Source of the DNA: Actinomadura sp. NAK00032
GTDB lineage: Bacteria; Actinomycetota; Actinomycetes; Streptosporangiales; Streptosporangiaceae
Length of the DNA: 64,000 nt
Assembly (NCBI RefSeq): GCF_013364275.1
Contig: NZ_CP054932.1
Coordinates: forward strand, 7,998,001-8,062,000
Direction of reading: 5' to 3'
Shown here: positions 25,005-34,700 of the stretch, piece after piece
Position numbering within the stretch: the stretch's first letter is position 1
How the letters are laid out: every line of letters begins with the position of its first letter
Translations under genes and position numbers: made by a program
Notes under the pieces: generated by a model
Told to the model about the DNA's origin: nothing
The model's database searches: none
The model's input: only the letters and a program-made list of their open reading frames with translations

Positions 25005-26138
25005 TCAGTCGCGGGTCCAGTGCGCCAGGTCGGCCCACCGGGTCGCGTCGGTGGTGGTGATGCCGACCGCCCACATGGTCCCGGTCCCGGGCGCGACCGC
25101 CACGGAGTGGGCCCGGACGGTCGTCCCCGCGGGCCGGGTCAGGGTCTCGTCGCTCCAGACGCCGGCGGCGGTGCGGTGGCGCATGGTGCTGCCCCCCGAG
25201 ACGACCCAGATGCCGCCCGCCCCGTCCGAGGCGACCTTGCTCAGAGAGGTGCCGGGAGCGCCGAGGACGTTGGTCCACTTGGTGCCGTTCCAGTGCGCCA
25301 GCAGCGACCGGGAGACCGACTTGCCCGTCCCGTCCGGCATCCGCGCCGTGCCGACCGCCCACACGTCGTCGTCGGAGGCCGCGTACACGTCCTGCAAGGT
25401 CGACGCGACCTCGCCCTTGACGGTCTCACCGATGTCGGGGAACGGGACGCTGGTCCACGAGGTGCCGTTCCAACGCGTGGTGGCGGGCCGCGCGGTGCCG
25501 TCCGGCGCGATCGCCCAGCCGACCGCCCACGCGCTGGCGGACGAGACGGCCGCGACCGCGCGCGGCTTGATCCCGATGGGGGTGTCGGCCCAGCCCGCGC
25601 CGTTCCAGTACTTGGCCGCCATGGCGCTGACCGCCCACGTGCGGTCGGGACCGGCCGTCGCGATGTCGGTCGGCTGGAAGCCCAGCGGAACGCCGAACGG
25701 GATCCAGGAGGAGCCGGTCCAGCGCAGCAGGGCGTGCGAGTCGCCCGAGGCGTTGAGCTGGGCGGCCACCCAGACGTTCGACGCCGACGTGGCCGAGGCG
25801 GCCTGGAACCGGTAGGGGGCGAGCGACGCGGGCAGCGGCACGTCCTTCCAGGTGCCGCCCGTCAGCCGCTGGAGGATCGGCCTGTGCGTCGTGACGTTCT
25901 GCTGGCCGCCGACGGCCCAGACCGTGCCGTCCGGTGCCGTGGCGATGTCGCTGAGAGAGGTTCCCTGGTCGGCTTTGGCGTCGCTCTGGACGATCGGCCA
26001 CGTCGTCGCCGCGGCCGCGGCGACGGACGACACTGAGCGCTGCTCCGCGGAGTCCGCCATGGCGACCGCGACCGTGGTGGCCACCGCGCCCACGGCGACG
26101 GCCATCCCCGCGACCCCCAGTTTCCTGCTGCTCTTCAC
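25005..26138 (-). CDS. Secreted beta-propeller-like protein, hypothetical
   Basis: A 377-residue exported protein. Residues 1-35 look like a signal peptide (VKSSRKLGVAGMAVAVGAVATTVAVAMADSA). The rest consists of repeats of the type DIATAPDGTVWAVGG, LLRWTGSSWIPF, AKYWNGAGWADTP and LAHWNGTKWTN, about seven in all, a WD/kelch-like propeller seen in many Streptomyces-type secreted proteins. The GTG at 26138 has GGGG five bases upstream; an earlier GTG at 26153 lacks a binding site. No catalytic motif is visible. It may bind surface ligands; function is unknown. Confidence 0.8.
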   Translation of the reverse strand: MKSSRKLGVAGMAVAVGAVATTVAVAMADSAEQRSVSSVAAAAATTWPIVQSDAKADQGTSLSDIATAPDGTVWAVGGQQNVTTHRPILQRLTGGTWKDVPLPASLAPYRFQAASATSASNVWVAAQLNASGDSHALLRWTGSSWIPFGVPLGFQPTDIATAGPDRTWAVSAMAAKYWNGAGWADTPIGIKPRAVAAVSSASAWAVGWAIAPDGTARPATTRWNGTSWTSVPFPDIGETVKGEVASTLQDVYAASDDDVWAVGTARMPDGTGKSVSRSLLAHWNGTKWTNVLGAPGTSLSKVASDGAGGIWVVSGGSTMRHRTAAGVWSDETLTRPAGTTVRAHSVAVAPGTGTMWAVGITTTDATRWADLAHWTRD

Positions 26139-26341
26139 TCGATCCCCGTCCACTGAAAACGATCTTGCAGAAGCAGTGGAACGTAGCAGGGCCGAAAGTC
26201 AGTTCGCCCGATTTTTAGGAACATCATGTCTCGGCCCGCCATTGAGGCTTATTACCGGCTGTCCGTAAATCGCCCGGAGTTTGCCGGACCTCTCGCGTGG
26301 CACCGCTCAGGCAAGCGAGTCACGGAAGGACTGAGCAGGCC

Positions 26342-26740
26342 ATGGCCTTGCAACTGCGACGCAGACGGCCGACGACGACGCAAGAGGCGCCGCCCCGGCG
26401 CTGGACGTGGCACCGGCGCGGCACGGGCACCGGAGCGGTCGAGCGCAAGCCGCCCCGCCGGCGGCGCACCAGGCCCAACCCGGTCAGCGCGATGATCATG
26501 ATGGCCGGCTGGGCCGCCGCCGCCGTCCTCGCCCTCGGGATGCTGCTGACCTGGGGCGATGCGAACCCGGCCAACGTCCTCGTGGACGCCGTACTCGACA
26601 CGGGCGGCTGGCTCGCCACCCCGTTCCACGACGTCTTCACGCGGACCGACCCGCAAGAGCAGCTCTACATCAACTGGACCCTCGCCGGCGTCGTCTACTA
26701 CGTCCTCGCCCGGGCGCTGTCCTGGATGACCCGGTTCTGA
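26342..26740 (+). CDS. Small membrane protein, hypothetical
   Basis: A 132-residue protein: a basic cytoplasmic N-terminus (1-47, rich in Arg/Pro), a transmembrane helix at about 48-68 (SAMIMMAGWAAAAVLALGMLLTW), a loop containing TGGWLATPFHDVFTR, and a second hydrophobic helix at about 108-128 ending in SWMTRF. The sequence of the loop is conserved in type with small actinobacterial membrane proteins, but I cannot name the family. The ATG lies just after GAGCAGGCC. It stands alone before a terminator. Confidence 0.75.
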   Translation: MALQLRRRRPTTTQEAPPRRWTWHRRGTGTGAVERKPPRRRRTRPNPVSAMIMMAGWAAAAVLALGMLLTWGDANPANVLVDAVLDTGGWLATPFHDVFTRTDPQEQLYINWTLAGVVYYVLARALSWMTRF

Positions 26741-26747
26741 CCACCGA

Positions 26748-26791
26748 AAGGCCCCGGCCGGCGCGGAGGGATGGCGCGCGGCCGGGGCCTT
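26748..26791. terminator. Bidirectional terminator hairpin
   Basis: AAGGCCCCGGCC and GGCCGGGGCCTT form a perfect 12-bp stem between convergent genes ending at 26740 and 26801. Confidence 0.8.
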
Positions 26792-26800
26792 CTCGGGGGA

Positions 26801-27910
26801 TCAGCCTTCGGTGATCGTGTTGAGGCGCTCGATGGCCTCGACGTACTCCTCGATCAGGTCGTAGACGACCTGGGCGGCCGGCTTGACCTGGTTCATCGAC
26901 CCGACGATCTGGCCGACCGGGAACGTCACCAGCTCGCCGTCGCCGGACCGCTGGATGCGCGGCAGCGCGTCCGCGATCAGCATGAACTGCATGGGCATCG
27001 GCAGGTAGCCGGGCGACTGCTCGCTCTCCCACGCCTCCGTCCACGCGGTCTTGAGGAAGCGGGCGGGCTTGCCCGTCCACGCCCGGGACCGGACGGTGTC
27101 GCGCGAGGTGGCCTCCAGCAGCTTGGGCAGGGCCCGCTCCGGGGTGTCGGCCTCGTCGACGGTCAGCCAGATGGAGCCCGTCCAGACGCCGTCGGCGCCG
27201 AGCGCCATGCCCGCGGCCATCTGCCGGCCCCGGCCGATGCCGCCCGCGGCCAGCACGATCGTGTCCTCGCCGACCGCGTCCACGACCTCGGGGATCAGCA
27301 CCATGGTCGCCACGTCGCCGGTGTGGCCGCCGGCCTCGGTGCCCTGGGCGACGATGATGTCCACGCCGACCTCGACCTGCTTGCGGGCGTGCCGGGCGTT
27401 GGAGGCGAGCCCCGCGACCTTCACGCCGTGCTCGTGCGCCTGCGCGACGACGTCCGCCGGGGGCGGGCCGAGCGCGTTCGCCAGCAGCGCGATCGGGTGC
27501 TTGAGCGCCACCTCGACCTGCGGCCGGGCGGTCACGTCCGTCCAGCCGAGCAGCGCCTTGCCCGCCTGCTCCGAGGGCGGGTCGACGCCGTGCTCGGCGA
27601 GCAGGCCCTCGAGGAACTGCTTGTGCTCGGCCGGGATCATGCCCTGCAGCTTGCCGAGCAGCTCCTCGGCGTCGCCCATGTCGGCGCCCTCGTACTTGGC
27701 GGGCATGACCACGTCCACGCCGTAGGGTTTGCCGCCGACGTTCTCGTCGAGCCACTTGAGCTCGAGTTCGAGTTCCTCGGGAGTGAAGTGCAGGGCGCCA
27801 AGGACGCCCATGCCGCCGGCGCGGCTCACCGCCGCGACCACATCGCGGCAGTGACTGAACGCAAAGATCGGGTACTCGATGCCGAATAGTTCGGTGACTC
27901 GTGTCCGCAC
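26801..27910 (-). CDS. Nitronate monooxygenase / 2-nitropropane dioxygenase-like flavoprotein
   Basis: A 369-residue TIM-barrel FMN enzyme of the nitronate monooxygenase family. It starts VRTRVTELFGIEYPIFAF, and has VDIIVAQGTEAGGHTGDVATMVLIPEV and VLAAGGIGRGRQMAAGMALGADGVWTGS, the flavin-phosphate region. The GTG at 27910 fits the family start; 12 upstream codons are open but not conserved. An exact KstR-type operator sits 32 bases upstream. Related genes (such as Rv3553) lie in the mycobacterial sterol cluster, so it may act as an enoyl- or acyl-CoA-linked flavin oxidoreductase instead of on nitronates. That is inference. Confidence 0.88.
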   Translation of the reverse strand: MRTRVTELFGIEYPIFAFSHCRDVVAAVSRAGGMGVLGALHFTPEELELELKWLDENVGGKPYGVDVVMPAKYEGADMGDAEELLGKLQGMIPAEHKQFLEGLLAEHGVDPPSEQAGKALLGWTDVTARPQVEVALKHPIALLANALGPPPADVVAQAHEHGVKVAGLASNARHARKQVEVGVDIIVAQGTEAGGHTGDVATMVLIPEVVDAVGEDTIVLAAGGIGRGRQMAAGMALGADGVWTGSIWLTVDEADTPERALPKLLEATSRDTVRSRAWTGKPARFLKTAWTEAWESEQSPGYLPMPMQFMLIADALPRIQRSGDGELVTFPVGQIVGSMNQVKPAAQVVYDLIEEYVEAIERLNTITEG

Positions 27911-27941
27911 AGCCTCGACCCTAAGCGCGCTCCCACGAAAC

Positions 27942-27955
27942 TGCAACAGGTTCTA
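27942..27955. promoter_or_regulatory. KstR-type operator (exact consensus match)
   Basis: TGCAACAGGTTCTA, read on the minus strand as TAGAACCTGTTGCA, matches TNNAACNNGTTNNA at every fixed position and lies 32 bases upstream of the nitronate-monooxygenase-like gene. Confidence 0.65.
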
Positions 27956-28354
27956 CTTACAAATCTCAGACCTCGCACCGCCACGTCCCCGTCGCTTCAT
28001 CCCGCCCTAGCCCAATTGCCACCCACAAACCCCCGCTCCCGCACCCCGGCCCACCGCCCCCACCCGCCGTATGAGGACCGCACTAGAACACGTATCACCC
28101 ACCCTTTTCCCACCACGCACTCGCAACGCGGGAGCCCGCACGAGGCGTCGGCATCCGCTGAGAGCCCAGCGCCAGCCGAGGGCCCAACACCCGCGCCCCC
28201 CGTATCCGCCCACCAGCGCGAGAACGCCCCCGCAACACCGCAGGCGCCGACGCACATCAATGAGACGTCGGCGCCGTCAGGCGGTGCGGCCTGGCGTCTT
28301 GGGCCGGCAAGGTCGGCCGCTGGCGCGGGCACGGCCTGTGGCCTTGCGGGGTGC
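27956..28354. other. Noncoding stretch of about 400 bp
   Basis: I see no supported gene here. The sequence is C-rich on the plus strand (CCACCC, CCCCCAC, CACCCACCC runs), with open frames only in biased Pro/Arg/Ala compositions. It is probably the upstream region of the monooxygenase gene and the 3' region of the DUF3068 gene. Confidence 0.6.
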
Positions 28355-28402
28355 CGGGCCGGCGGAGGCTAGGGGCGGCGGGCCGGCGGAGGCTAGGGGC
28401 GG
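28355..28402. repeat. 24-bp perfect tandem duplication over a stop codon
   Basis: Two exact 24-bp copies (28355-28378 and 28379-28402), beginning CGGGCCGGCGGAGG. The second copy contains the DUF3068 stop codon (28393-28395), so the other copy repeats the end of the gene downstream. Confidence 0.9.
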
Positions 28403-29523
28403 CGGGAGGGGCCGCCGGTGGCCTTGCGTTGTTGGCGTTGGCTTTGGGGGGCCTGGCGGCGGGGTTGGGACGGTGGGGGCGGCGGGGCGGCGGCCTGGTG
28501 GGGTTGGGGGGACGGGGCGCGGGGCGGGGCCGCCGGGGTCATGTCGCCGAACTTGCCGTCGGCGCGGCGGGGGGTTTCGATGGGCGGGGGGTCGCGGCGG
28601 GCCAGGCCCATGTAGCCGCCGGTGAACAGCAGGATCAGGCCGAAGAAGATGGCGGCGGCCGGGAGGTAGCTGCGGACCAGGTCGATCTGCAGCGCGTTGC
28701 TGTTGGCCATGTCGACCATGGCCTTCTGGTCTTTGTCGGTGCTGATGAGGTCGGCCTGGGCGACGATCATCTTGCCCTTGCCGTCCGCCGTCTGGACGGT
28801 GCTGCGGATGTTCTTGCGGTGCTTGACCGGAATGCCGGTGCGCGGGTCGACCCAGACGGTGTTGTACGCCTCGGTGTAGCGGTCCACCTTCTGGTTGCCG
28901 GCGTCCTCGGGCAGGCCCAGCATCTTGGCGGGCAGCTTGGTGTCGAGCGCGGCCGTCTTCGTCAGGGGGATGGTCTGGGTGAAGCGGTACGTGGTGAGCC
29001 CGTGGACCTTCTCGACGGCGTTGAACTGCATCGGCGCCGCCTGCTTGGTGGTCATGTCGAAGAACGGGTAGTCGCGCTTGTGGACGTTCGCGATCGGGAA
29101 CAGCAGTCCGTAGCCCGACATGCGGACGGCGTTGTCGCCGTCGACGTTGACGCCGCAGCAGTTGACCAGGACGCCCGTCCGGCGGTCGAAGGCGATGCGG
29201 AAGCCCTGGATCTGGACGGGCTTGTCCGGTTTGGCCTGGTCGTAGATGTTGGTCGTGGAGTCCCAGACCGCGATGTCGTCGTTGCCCTCGTTGGCGCGGA
29301 CGTCGCCGCGGACGGTGTTCTTCGCCAGCAGGGTGACACCGGTCTTGACCTTGAGGTCCGCCTGGTCGAAGTACGTCGCGTCCTTCGACTCCAGGGACGT
29401 CACCTGGTAGCGGTTCAGCGGCGCGACGACCACCTGGTCGGCGATGTAGAAGCGGATCAGCGGCGCGAGCGCGAGGAAGAAGGCACCGAGGCCGATCAGG
29501 ACCAGGCCGACCGGTCGCCGCAT
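28393..29523 (-). CDS. DUF3068 (PorA-family) membrane protein
   Basis: A 376-residue DUF3068 protein. It has an N-terminal transmembrane helix (MRRPVGLVLIGLGAFFLALAPL), a large extracytoplasmic domain (about 30-300) and a second helix near 306-328 (YLPAAAIFFGLILLFTGGYMG), then a Pro/Gln-rich cytoplasmic tail of about 50 residues. The ATG at 29523 is preceded by GGAGG five bases away. DUF3068 proteins are common in mycolata and other actinomycetes and are annotated as PorA family, though porin function is unproven for most. Its end carries a 24-bp tandem duplication. It is divergent from the methyltransferase gene. Confidence 0.87.
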   Translation of the reverse strand: MRRPVGLVLIGLGAFFLALAPLIRFYIADQVVVAPLNRYQVTSLESKDATYFDQADLKVKTGVTLLAKNTVRGDVRANEGNDDIAVWDSTTNIYDQAKPDKPVQIQGFRIAFDRRTGVLVNCCGVNVDGDNAVRMSGYGLLFPIANVHKRDYPFFDMTTKQAAPMQFNAVEKVHGLTTYRFTQTIPLTKTAALDTKLPAKMLGLPEDAGNQKVDRYTEAYNTVWVDPRTGIPVKHRKNIRSTVQTADGKGKMIVAQADLISTDKDQKAMVDMANSNALQIDLVRSYLPAAAIFFGLILLFTGGYMGLARRDPPPIETPRRADGKFGDMTPAAPPRAPSPQPHQAAAPPPPPSQPRRQAPQSQRQQRKATGGPSRRP

Positions 29524-29723
29524 GAACACCTCCGAGGGGTGCCGTGGTCATCGCCAACGGCCGCGTCATCGTCAACGGCCGAGAGGCCGGGTCCGGCATG
29601 CCCGGATCACACTACAGGACCCCCGAAACCGGGAGTCCAATAAGGCCGGTGCCGCCGGGTGGGCTGTCCCGTGGGAGTGTACTGACCGGTAGGCTCCGCG
29701 TTACCTTCGGACGTCCCGACCCG

Positions 29724-30512
29724 GTGAGGTGGGCCTTGACCTCGGCGCATGGGCGCCCGGCGGCGCAGGACGGGCTCGTTCCCCGGCACTGTGCGACGCT
29801 GGCGCGGTCGGTGCGGCTGCTCAGCGCGTTCCGGCGCGAACGGCGGGAGCCGGAGCACTTCTACGACCTCATGGCGCGCGATGCCGTCGCCCTGCTCGGG
29901 TGCTACACCGAGGTGCGGGGCGCGACTGTGATCGATGTGGGGACGGGCTTCGGGTTCTTTGCGCGCGCGCTGACCGCGGCTGGTGCGCGCTGCGCCGGGA
30001 TCGATCATGATTTTGGTGAGCTGGTCGCGCATGGCCCGGGTCGGTCGAGCCGGCTTGTCGCGAGTGCGCTGGCGCTGCCGTTCAGGGCGGACGCCGCCGA
30101 CGTGTGCTTCTCGTCCAATGTCCTGGAGCATGTTTCCGACCCGTGGCGCATGGCCGGGGAGATGGTCCGCGTGACGCGGCCCGGCGGGACGGTGTTCCTG
30201 TCGTTCACCAACTGGCTGTCGCCGTGGGGCGGGCACGAGACCTCGCCCTGGCACTACCTCGGCGGCGACCGGGCCGCCCGCTGGTACGAGCGCCGGACGG
30301 GGCGTCCGCCCAAGAACCGGTACGGGCACAACCTGCACCCCGTGTCGGTGGCGTCGGCGCTGGCATGGGCCCGGGGACGGGACGACGTGCGGGTCCTGGA
30401 CGCGCTGCCGCGCTATCATCCGCGCTGGGCCGAGGCCGTGGTGCGCGTCCCGGGGCTGCGGGAGGTCGCGACGTGGAACCTCGTCCTCGTGCTCAGGAAG
30501 AGGGAGTCGTGA
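29724..30512 (+). CDS. SAM-dependent methyltransferase (Rv0224c-like)
   Basis: A 262-residue class I methyltransferase. Motif I is VIDVGTGFGFFARAL, followed by LPFRADAADVCFSSNVLEHVSDPWRMAGEMVRVTRPGG. HETSPWHYLGGDRAARWYERRTGRPPKNRYG and ALPRYHPRWA match what I recall of M. tuberculosis Rv0224c. The GTG at 29724 has only a weak binding site and is the best fit to family length, so the start is uncertain. It overlaps the acyltransferase gene by four bases (GTGA). It is probably part of cell-envelope glycan or glycolipid modification; the acceptor is unknown. Confidence 0.82.
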   Translation: MRWALTSAHGRPAAQDGLVPRHCATLARSVRLLSAFRRERREPEHFYDLMARDAVALLGCYTEVRGATVIDVGTGFGFFARALTAAGARCAGIDHDFGELVAHGPGRSSRLVASALALPFRADAADVCFSSNVLEHVSDPWRMAGEMVRVTRPGGTVFLSFTNWLSPWGGHETSPWHYLGGDRAARWYERRTGRPPKNRYGHNLHPVSVASALAWARGRDDVRVLDALPRYHPRWAEAVVRVPGLREVATWNLVLVLRKRES

Positions 30513-31732
30513 GACCTGCCGCGCCGCCGCCGATCTCCGGTCACCAGAACACGATCGACGGCCTGCGGGCGGTCGCGGCGCTCGCCGTCCTCGTCTTCCA
30601 CGTCGCGAGTTCGGCGGGGTCCATCACCAACCCGGACGGGCCGCGGTGGCTGTTCAACGGCGGTCAGATCGGGGTGCCGATCTTCTTCGCGCTGTCGGGC
30701 CTGCTGCTGTACCGGCCGTGGGCGGCGGCGGCTCTGGACGGGCGATCCGCTCCGCGCACGGCGACCTATCTGCGCCGGCGCGTCTTCCGCATCATGCCGG
30801 CCTACTGGGCCGTGGTCGTGGTCTACATGGTCACGGCCGGCCGGGACCACATCGGCGACCCGGTCACCTGGGCGTCGCTGATGACGCTCACGCAGACCTA
30901 CCTGCCGGGCGCGTGGTGGCCCACCGACCTCGGGCCGTCGCATCTCGGGCAGTGCTGGAGCCTCGTCGTCGAGGTCGCCTGGTACGTGACGCTGCCGGTC
31001 ACCGCGGCCGTCCTCGCCTGGTACGCGCGCCGGACACGGACCGACGACGTCGGCGTGCGGGCCAAGCGGCTGCTGATCGGCATCGGCGTGTACGCGGCGC
31101 TGTCGCTGCCCTGGACGGCCGTCATGTTCGTCCCGGAGCGGCAGACGCAGATGGGGCTGTTCCTGCCGCGGTACTTCGCCTGGTTCGCGATCGGGATGGC
31201 GCTCGCGGTGGTGACGGTCTGGGCGCGGCTGGACGAGCGGCGCCCGGTCGCGGCGCTGTGCCGGGCCGTGTCGGACTCGTGGGCGGCGTGCTGGACGGCG
31301 GCGGCCATGCTGTACGTGGTCGCGGCGACGCCCGCGGCGGGCCCGCTGAGTCTGCGGGACGCCGACACGTTCTGGACGTCCGTCCTGCATGTGGTGGTGT
31401 TCGGGCTGTGCGCGGCGGCGTTCGTGGCGCCGGTCGTGCTTGCGCCGCCGGGGCAGCCCGTGCTCGGCGCGATCCTCGGCAACCCGGTGATGCGGTTCCT
31501 CGGCCGGATCTCCTACGGCGTGTTCCTGTGGCAGCTGCTGATCATCGTCTCCTGGTACGACGCGGCGGATCGGACCTTCCGGGGGGACGTGGCGACGGAC
31601 CTGCCCCTGATGGCGGCGGCGACCATCGCAGCGGGGACCCTGAGCTACTACCTGGTGGAGTGGCCGGTGCAGCGGCTGGCCCGGCGCCGGGACCGGGCCC
31701 GCCCGGCCCCTGCCCCGGTGCCGTCCAGCTGA
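30509..31732 (+). CDS. Acyltransferase 3 (OafA-like) membrane protein
   Basis: A 407-residue acyltransferase-3 family protein with about ten transmembrane helices. The N-terminal IDGLRAVAALAVLVFHV carries the conserved R and H; FFALSGLLLYRPW, RRRVFRIMPAYW and QCWSLVVEVAWY are typical; the C-terminus FLGRISYGVFLWQ ends in LVEWPVQRL. Such proteins O-acylate cell-wall sugars or lipids. It is translationally coupled to the methyltransferase. Its last 63 codons lie antisense to the end of the AftD gene. Confidence 0.9.
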   Translation: MRPAAPPPISGHQNTIDGLRAVAALAVLVFHVASSAGSITNPDGPRWLFNGGQIGVPIFFALSGLLLYRPWAAAALDGRSAPRTATYLRRRVFRIMPAYWAVVVVYMVTAGRDHIGDPVTWASLMTLTQTYLPGAWWPTDLGPSHLGQCWSLVVEVAWYVTLPVTAAVLAWYARRTRTDDVGVRAKRLLIGIGVYAALSLPWTAVMFVPERQTQMGLFLPRYFAWFAIGMALAVVTVWARLDERRPVAALCRAVSDSWAACWTAAAMLYVVAATPAAGPLSLRDADTFWTSVLHVVVFGLCAAAFVAPVVLAPPGQPVLGAILGNPVMRFLGRISYGVFLWQLLIIVSWYDAADRTFRGDVATDLPLMAAATIAAGTLSYYLVEWPVQRLARRRDRARPAPAPVPSS

Positions 31733-34700
31733 GCGAGATCCGCCCGGCGCCCGGGTCGCCGCCGGGCGGCTTCGGCCGCCACAGCTCGGCCGCGAGGCGT
31801 CCGACGACGGCGAGCCCGAGCAGCTGCGGCACGATGTCGCCGAGCGCGCCGGACGGGGCGGCGGGGTTGCCGGGCACGTCCAGCCACCGCGCGGCGGCGA
31901 GGCAGCCGGTGCCCGCGAGCATGGGGACCGCGATCGCCCACGGGGAGGCGAGCGCGCGCAGGACGGCGGAGCGGCGGGTGCGGGCCCAGCCGCACAGGGC
32001 CGCGACGCCCAGCGTGACGGCGACGCCGGGGGCCCCGGCGATCCAGCCGCCGAGCGCGGCGGCGAGCCCGATCGCGGCCCACGCGGGCCAGCCCGTTCCG
32101 GCGACCATGGCGCGCGGGTCGGGCCGCCGCCGGCGGGCGGAGCCGCCCGGCCAGACCGCGGCGATCAGCAGGACGAGGAGCAGGTTGAGGCCGGTGACGA
32201 CGGCGATCCGCTGCGCCCGGTCGGGGGTGTAAACCAGCTTGATGACGCCGCTGGTGCCGGCGGGGACGAGCCAGCCCTGCTTCCAGCCGTCCAGCCGGAC
32301 GGCGCGCAGCTCGGTGCCGCCGGCGGTGGCGCGCCAGCCGGTGTTGAAGTTCTCGTTCACGGTGAGGAACGAGTCGGCGGGGGCGTCCACGCTCAGTTCG
32401 CGGGAGCTGGAGCCCCAGCTGAGGACCTTGACCTGCTGCGGCGGCTCGGCGTCGGCGGCGGGCCGCGGCTTGGCCCCGACCGTGACGGTGTCGATGCGGT
32501 AGTTGTCGAGCGGCGCCGCCGTCAGGTGGTTGCGGCCCTTGGCGAGGACGGCCTGCTTGCAGGCGCTGAACTGGAGCGGCCGACCGGCGAGCAGATCGCC
32601 GAGCGTGCCGGTCGCCTTGGTCTGGACGGCCCCGCTCCGCTTCTGACCGGCGGCGCTCCGGCCGCTGCCGGAGGTGCCGTTGGCGTTGCCGGCCCTGCCG
32701 CCGCCGCGGGCCTCGCCGTTGCCGCTGCCGGACGTGCCGGCGCCGGAGGTGGCGGTCTGCGTGCCGGGTGCGCCGATCCGGAGTTTCGGGCCGAAGCCGC
32801 ACGGCAGTTCCAGCGGGTAGGCGCGCACGTCGGGGAACGGCTTCACGCCGGGGATCTTCAGCTCGGCGAGCTGGATGGGCTGGGTGCGGCCGTCCCGGAA
32901 GAAGGTGATCTTCAGCCGGTCGGTGGTCATCGGCGCGAACGACAGCTTGCCCGCGGTGTCGGTCAGGCCCTCGCGGGACTGGCCGTTCGCGCCCTCGACC
33001 CGCAGCCGGACCGGGCCCGCCGCGCCGGGCGGGCGGGTGACCGTCACCGTGGACACCCGCTCGCGGCCCTTCCACCGGACGCTGTAGACGGGCTGATCGT
33101 CGCTCTCCCCCGCGATCCAGGACGTCGCTGGGTCGCCGTCGAAGCCGGATCTGGCCTGGTCGGCCGGGTGGCGGGACAGCGTCGAGGTCGCGGCGACGGA
33201 CGGCTGCCCGTGCACGGTCGTGTACCGGTCGATGAGCCGCTGGTCGGTGAGGACGGCCGTGCCCGTGACGGGCGCCCTGCCCGCGACCGCCGAGGTGAAC
33301 GTCCGGTCGAAGCCGTCGCCCTCCTCGTCGCCGGAGCCGAGGGACGGCGAGCACACCCAGCGGGCGCTGCCCTTCATGCATTCGCTCGTCGCGCCGGGCG
33401 CGCGGCTCATCACGTAGGTGGCCGGGCCGTCGACGCCGGCGGGCGCGGGCAGCGTGTAGGTGCGGGTCGGGGTGACGCCGCCGATCGCCACCTCGGAGAC
33501 CGCCGCGCGCGCGAACGCGGGGACGGCCGGCTTCGAGGCGAGGGCGGTGATCCGCAGCCGCAGCCAGCGGGTCGGGCCCTCCGGTACGCGCAGCGCCTGC
33601 GGGGCGGCGGTCTGCCGGACGCCCTGCTCCAGCGTGCCGTTCTCGGTCTCGACGGCGACGCGCGACACCGGCGGCCCGAGCGCGCTGTTCTGCGGGAACG
33701 CGACGGTCATGTTCCGTACGTCGCGGGCCTTGTCGAAGTCGGCGCGGAGCCACTGCCCGACCGGCCCGTCGTAGCCGGCGGTCTCCCACGCGGAGAGCGG
33801 GTTGCCGTCGAAGGCGGCGTACGGGACCGCCTCGGGCTTGCGGGCCTGCGGGATCGCGTCGTCGCCGCCCGCCGAGGTGGACGCCGTGATGTCGCGGACC
33901 CCGCCGCCGTAGGTGACGTGGGTGGCGTACCGCGCCCAGCCTTTGTCGAGGACGTCGGAGGCCTCGCCCCGGTGCGCGGCGGACATCGTCAAGGAGGTCT
34001 GGTGCAGTTCGCCGAAGTTGCGGCGGATCAGCCGGGGCGAGTCGGTCACGACCGGGGTGCCGCCCAGGTCGGCGGCGTCGTCGTCCAGCAGGACGGGCGC
34101 GTCCGGGAGGGCCTTGTCGTCGGCCATGGCGAGCAGCGACTCGGGCCCGCCGTAGACGCGGACGGGGTCGGCCGCGCCGGTCAGGCTCGCGACGTCGGCG
34201 GCGCCCTCGACCTCGTAGACCTCCAGCGGCGGGTACCGCTGGTCGACGGCCGTGACCGCGTCGTCGTTGCCGCCGCCGACGGGCGCGCCGAACGCGGCGA
34301 CCCGGCGCAGGCCGGGCGAGTCGTCCAGCGCCTGGTGGAGGCGGGCGGGCCAGGCGCCGCGCAGCGCCTCCCGCCGCAGGTCATTGCGGACCAGGACGTA
34401 CCGGACGCCCATCCGGCCGAGGAAGTCGCCCAGGCCCGGCGAGCCCTGCCCGGAGCGGACCTGCTGGTCGATGGCGTCGAGCGCCCGCGTGTAGCCGGGC
34501 GACCCGGCCGGGACGAGCTGGCGGACGCCCCACCGCGCCGTCAGCAGCGGCTGGACGATGTCGTCCATCGGGCGGCCCCACAGGTACTCGCCGAACGGCG
34601 CGCCGGGGACGGCGAGGACGCCCTGCTGCCCGGCGCGCGCGTTGATCCACGAGGCCGCGTCACGCCAGTACTTGGGGACGTCCTTGAACTCGCCGGGGCC

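Noticed and set aside
28016..28372. ORFs of up to 118 codons in the gap before the DUF3068 gene
   Set aside because: Both strands give only Pro/Arg/Gly-rich sequence and no binding site.
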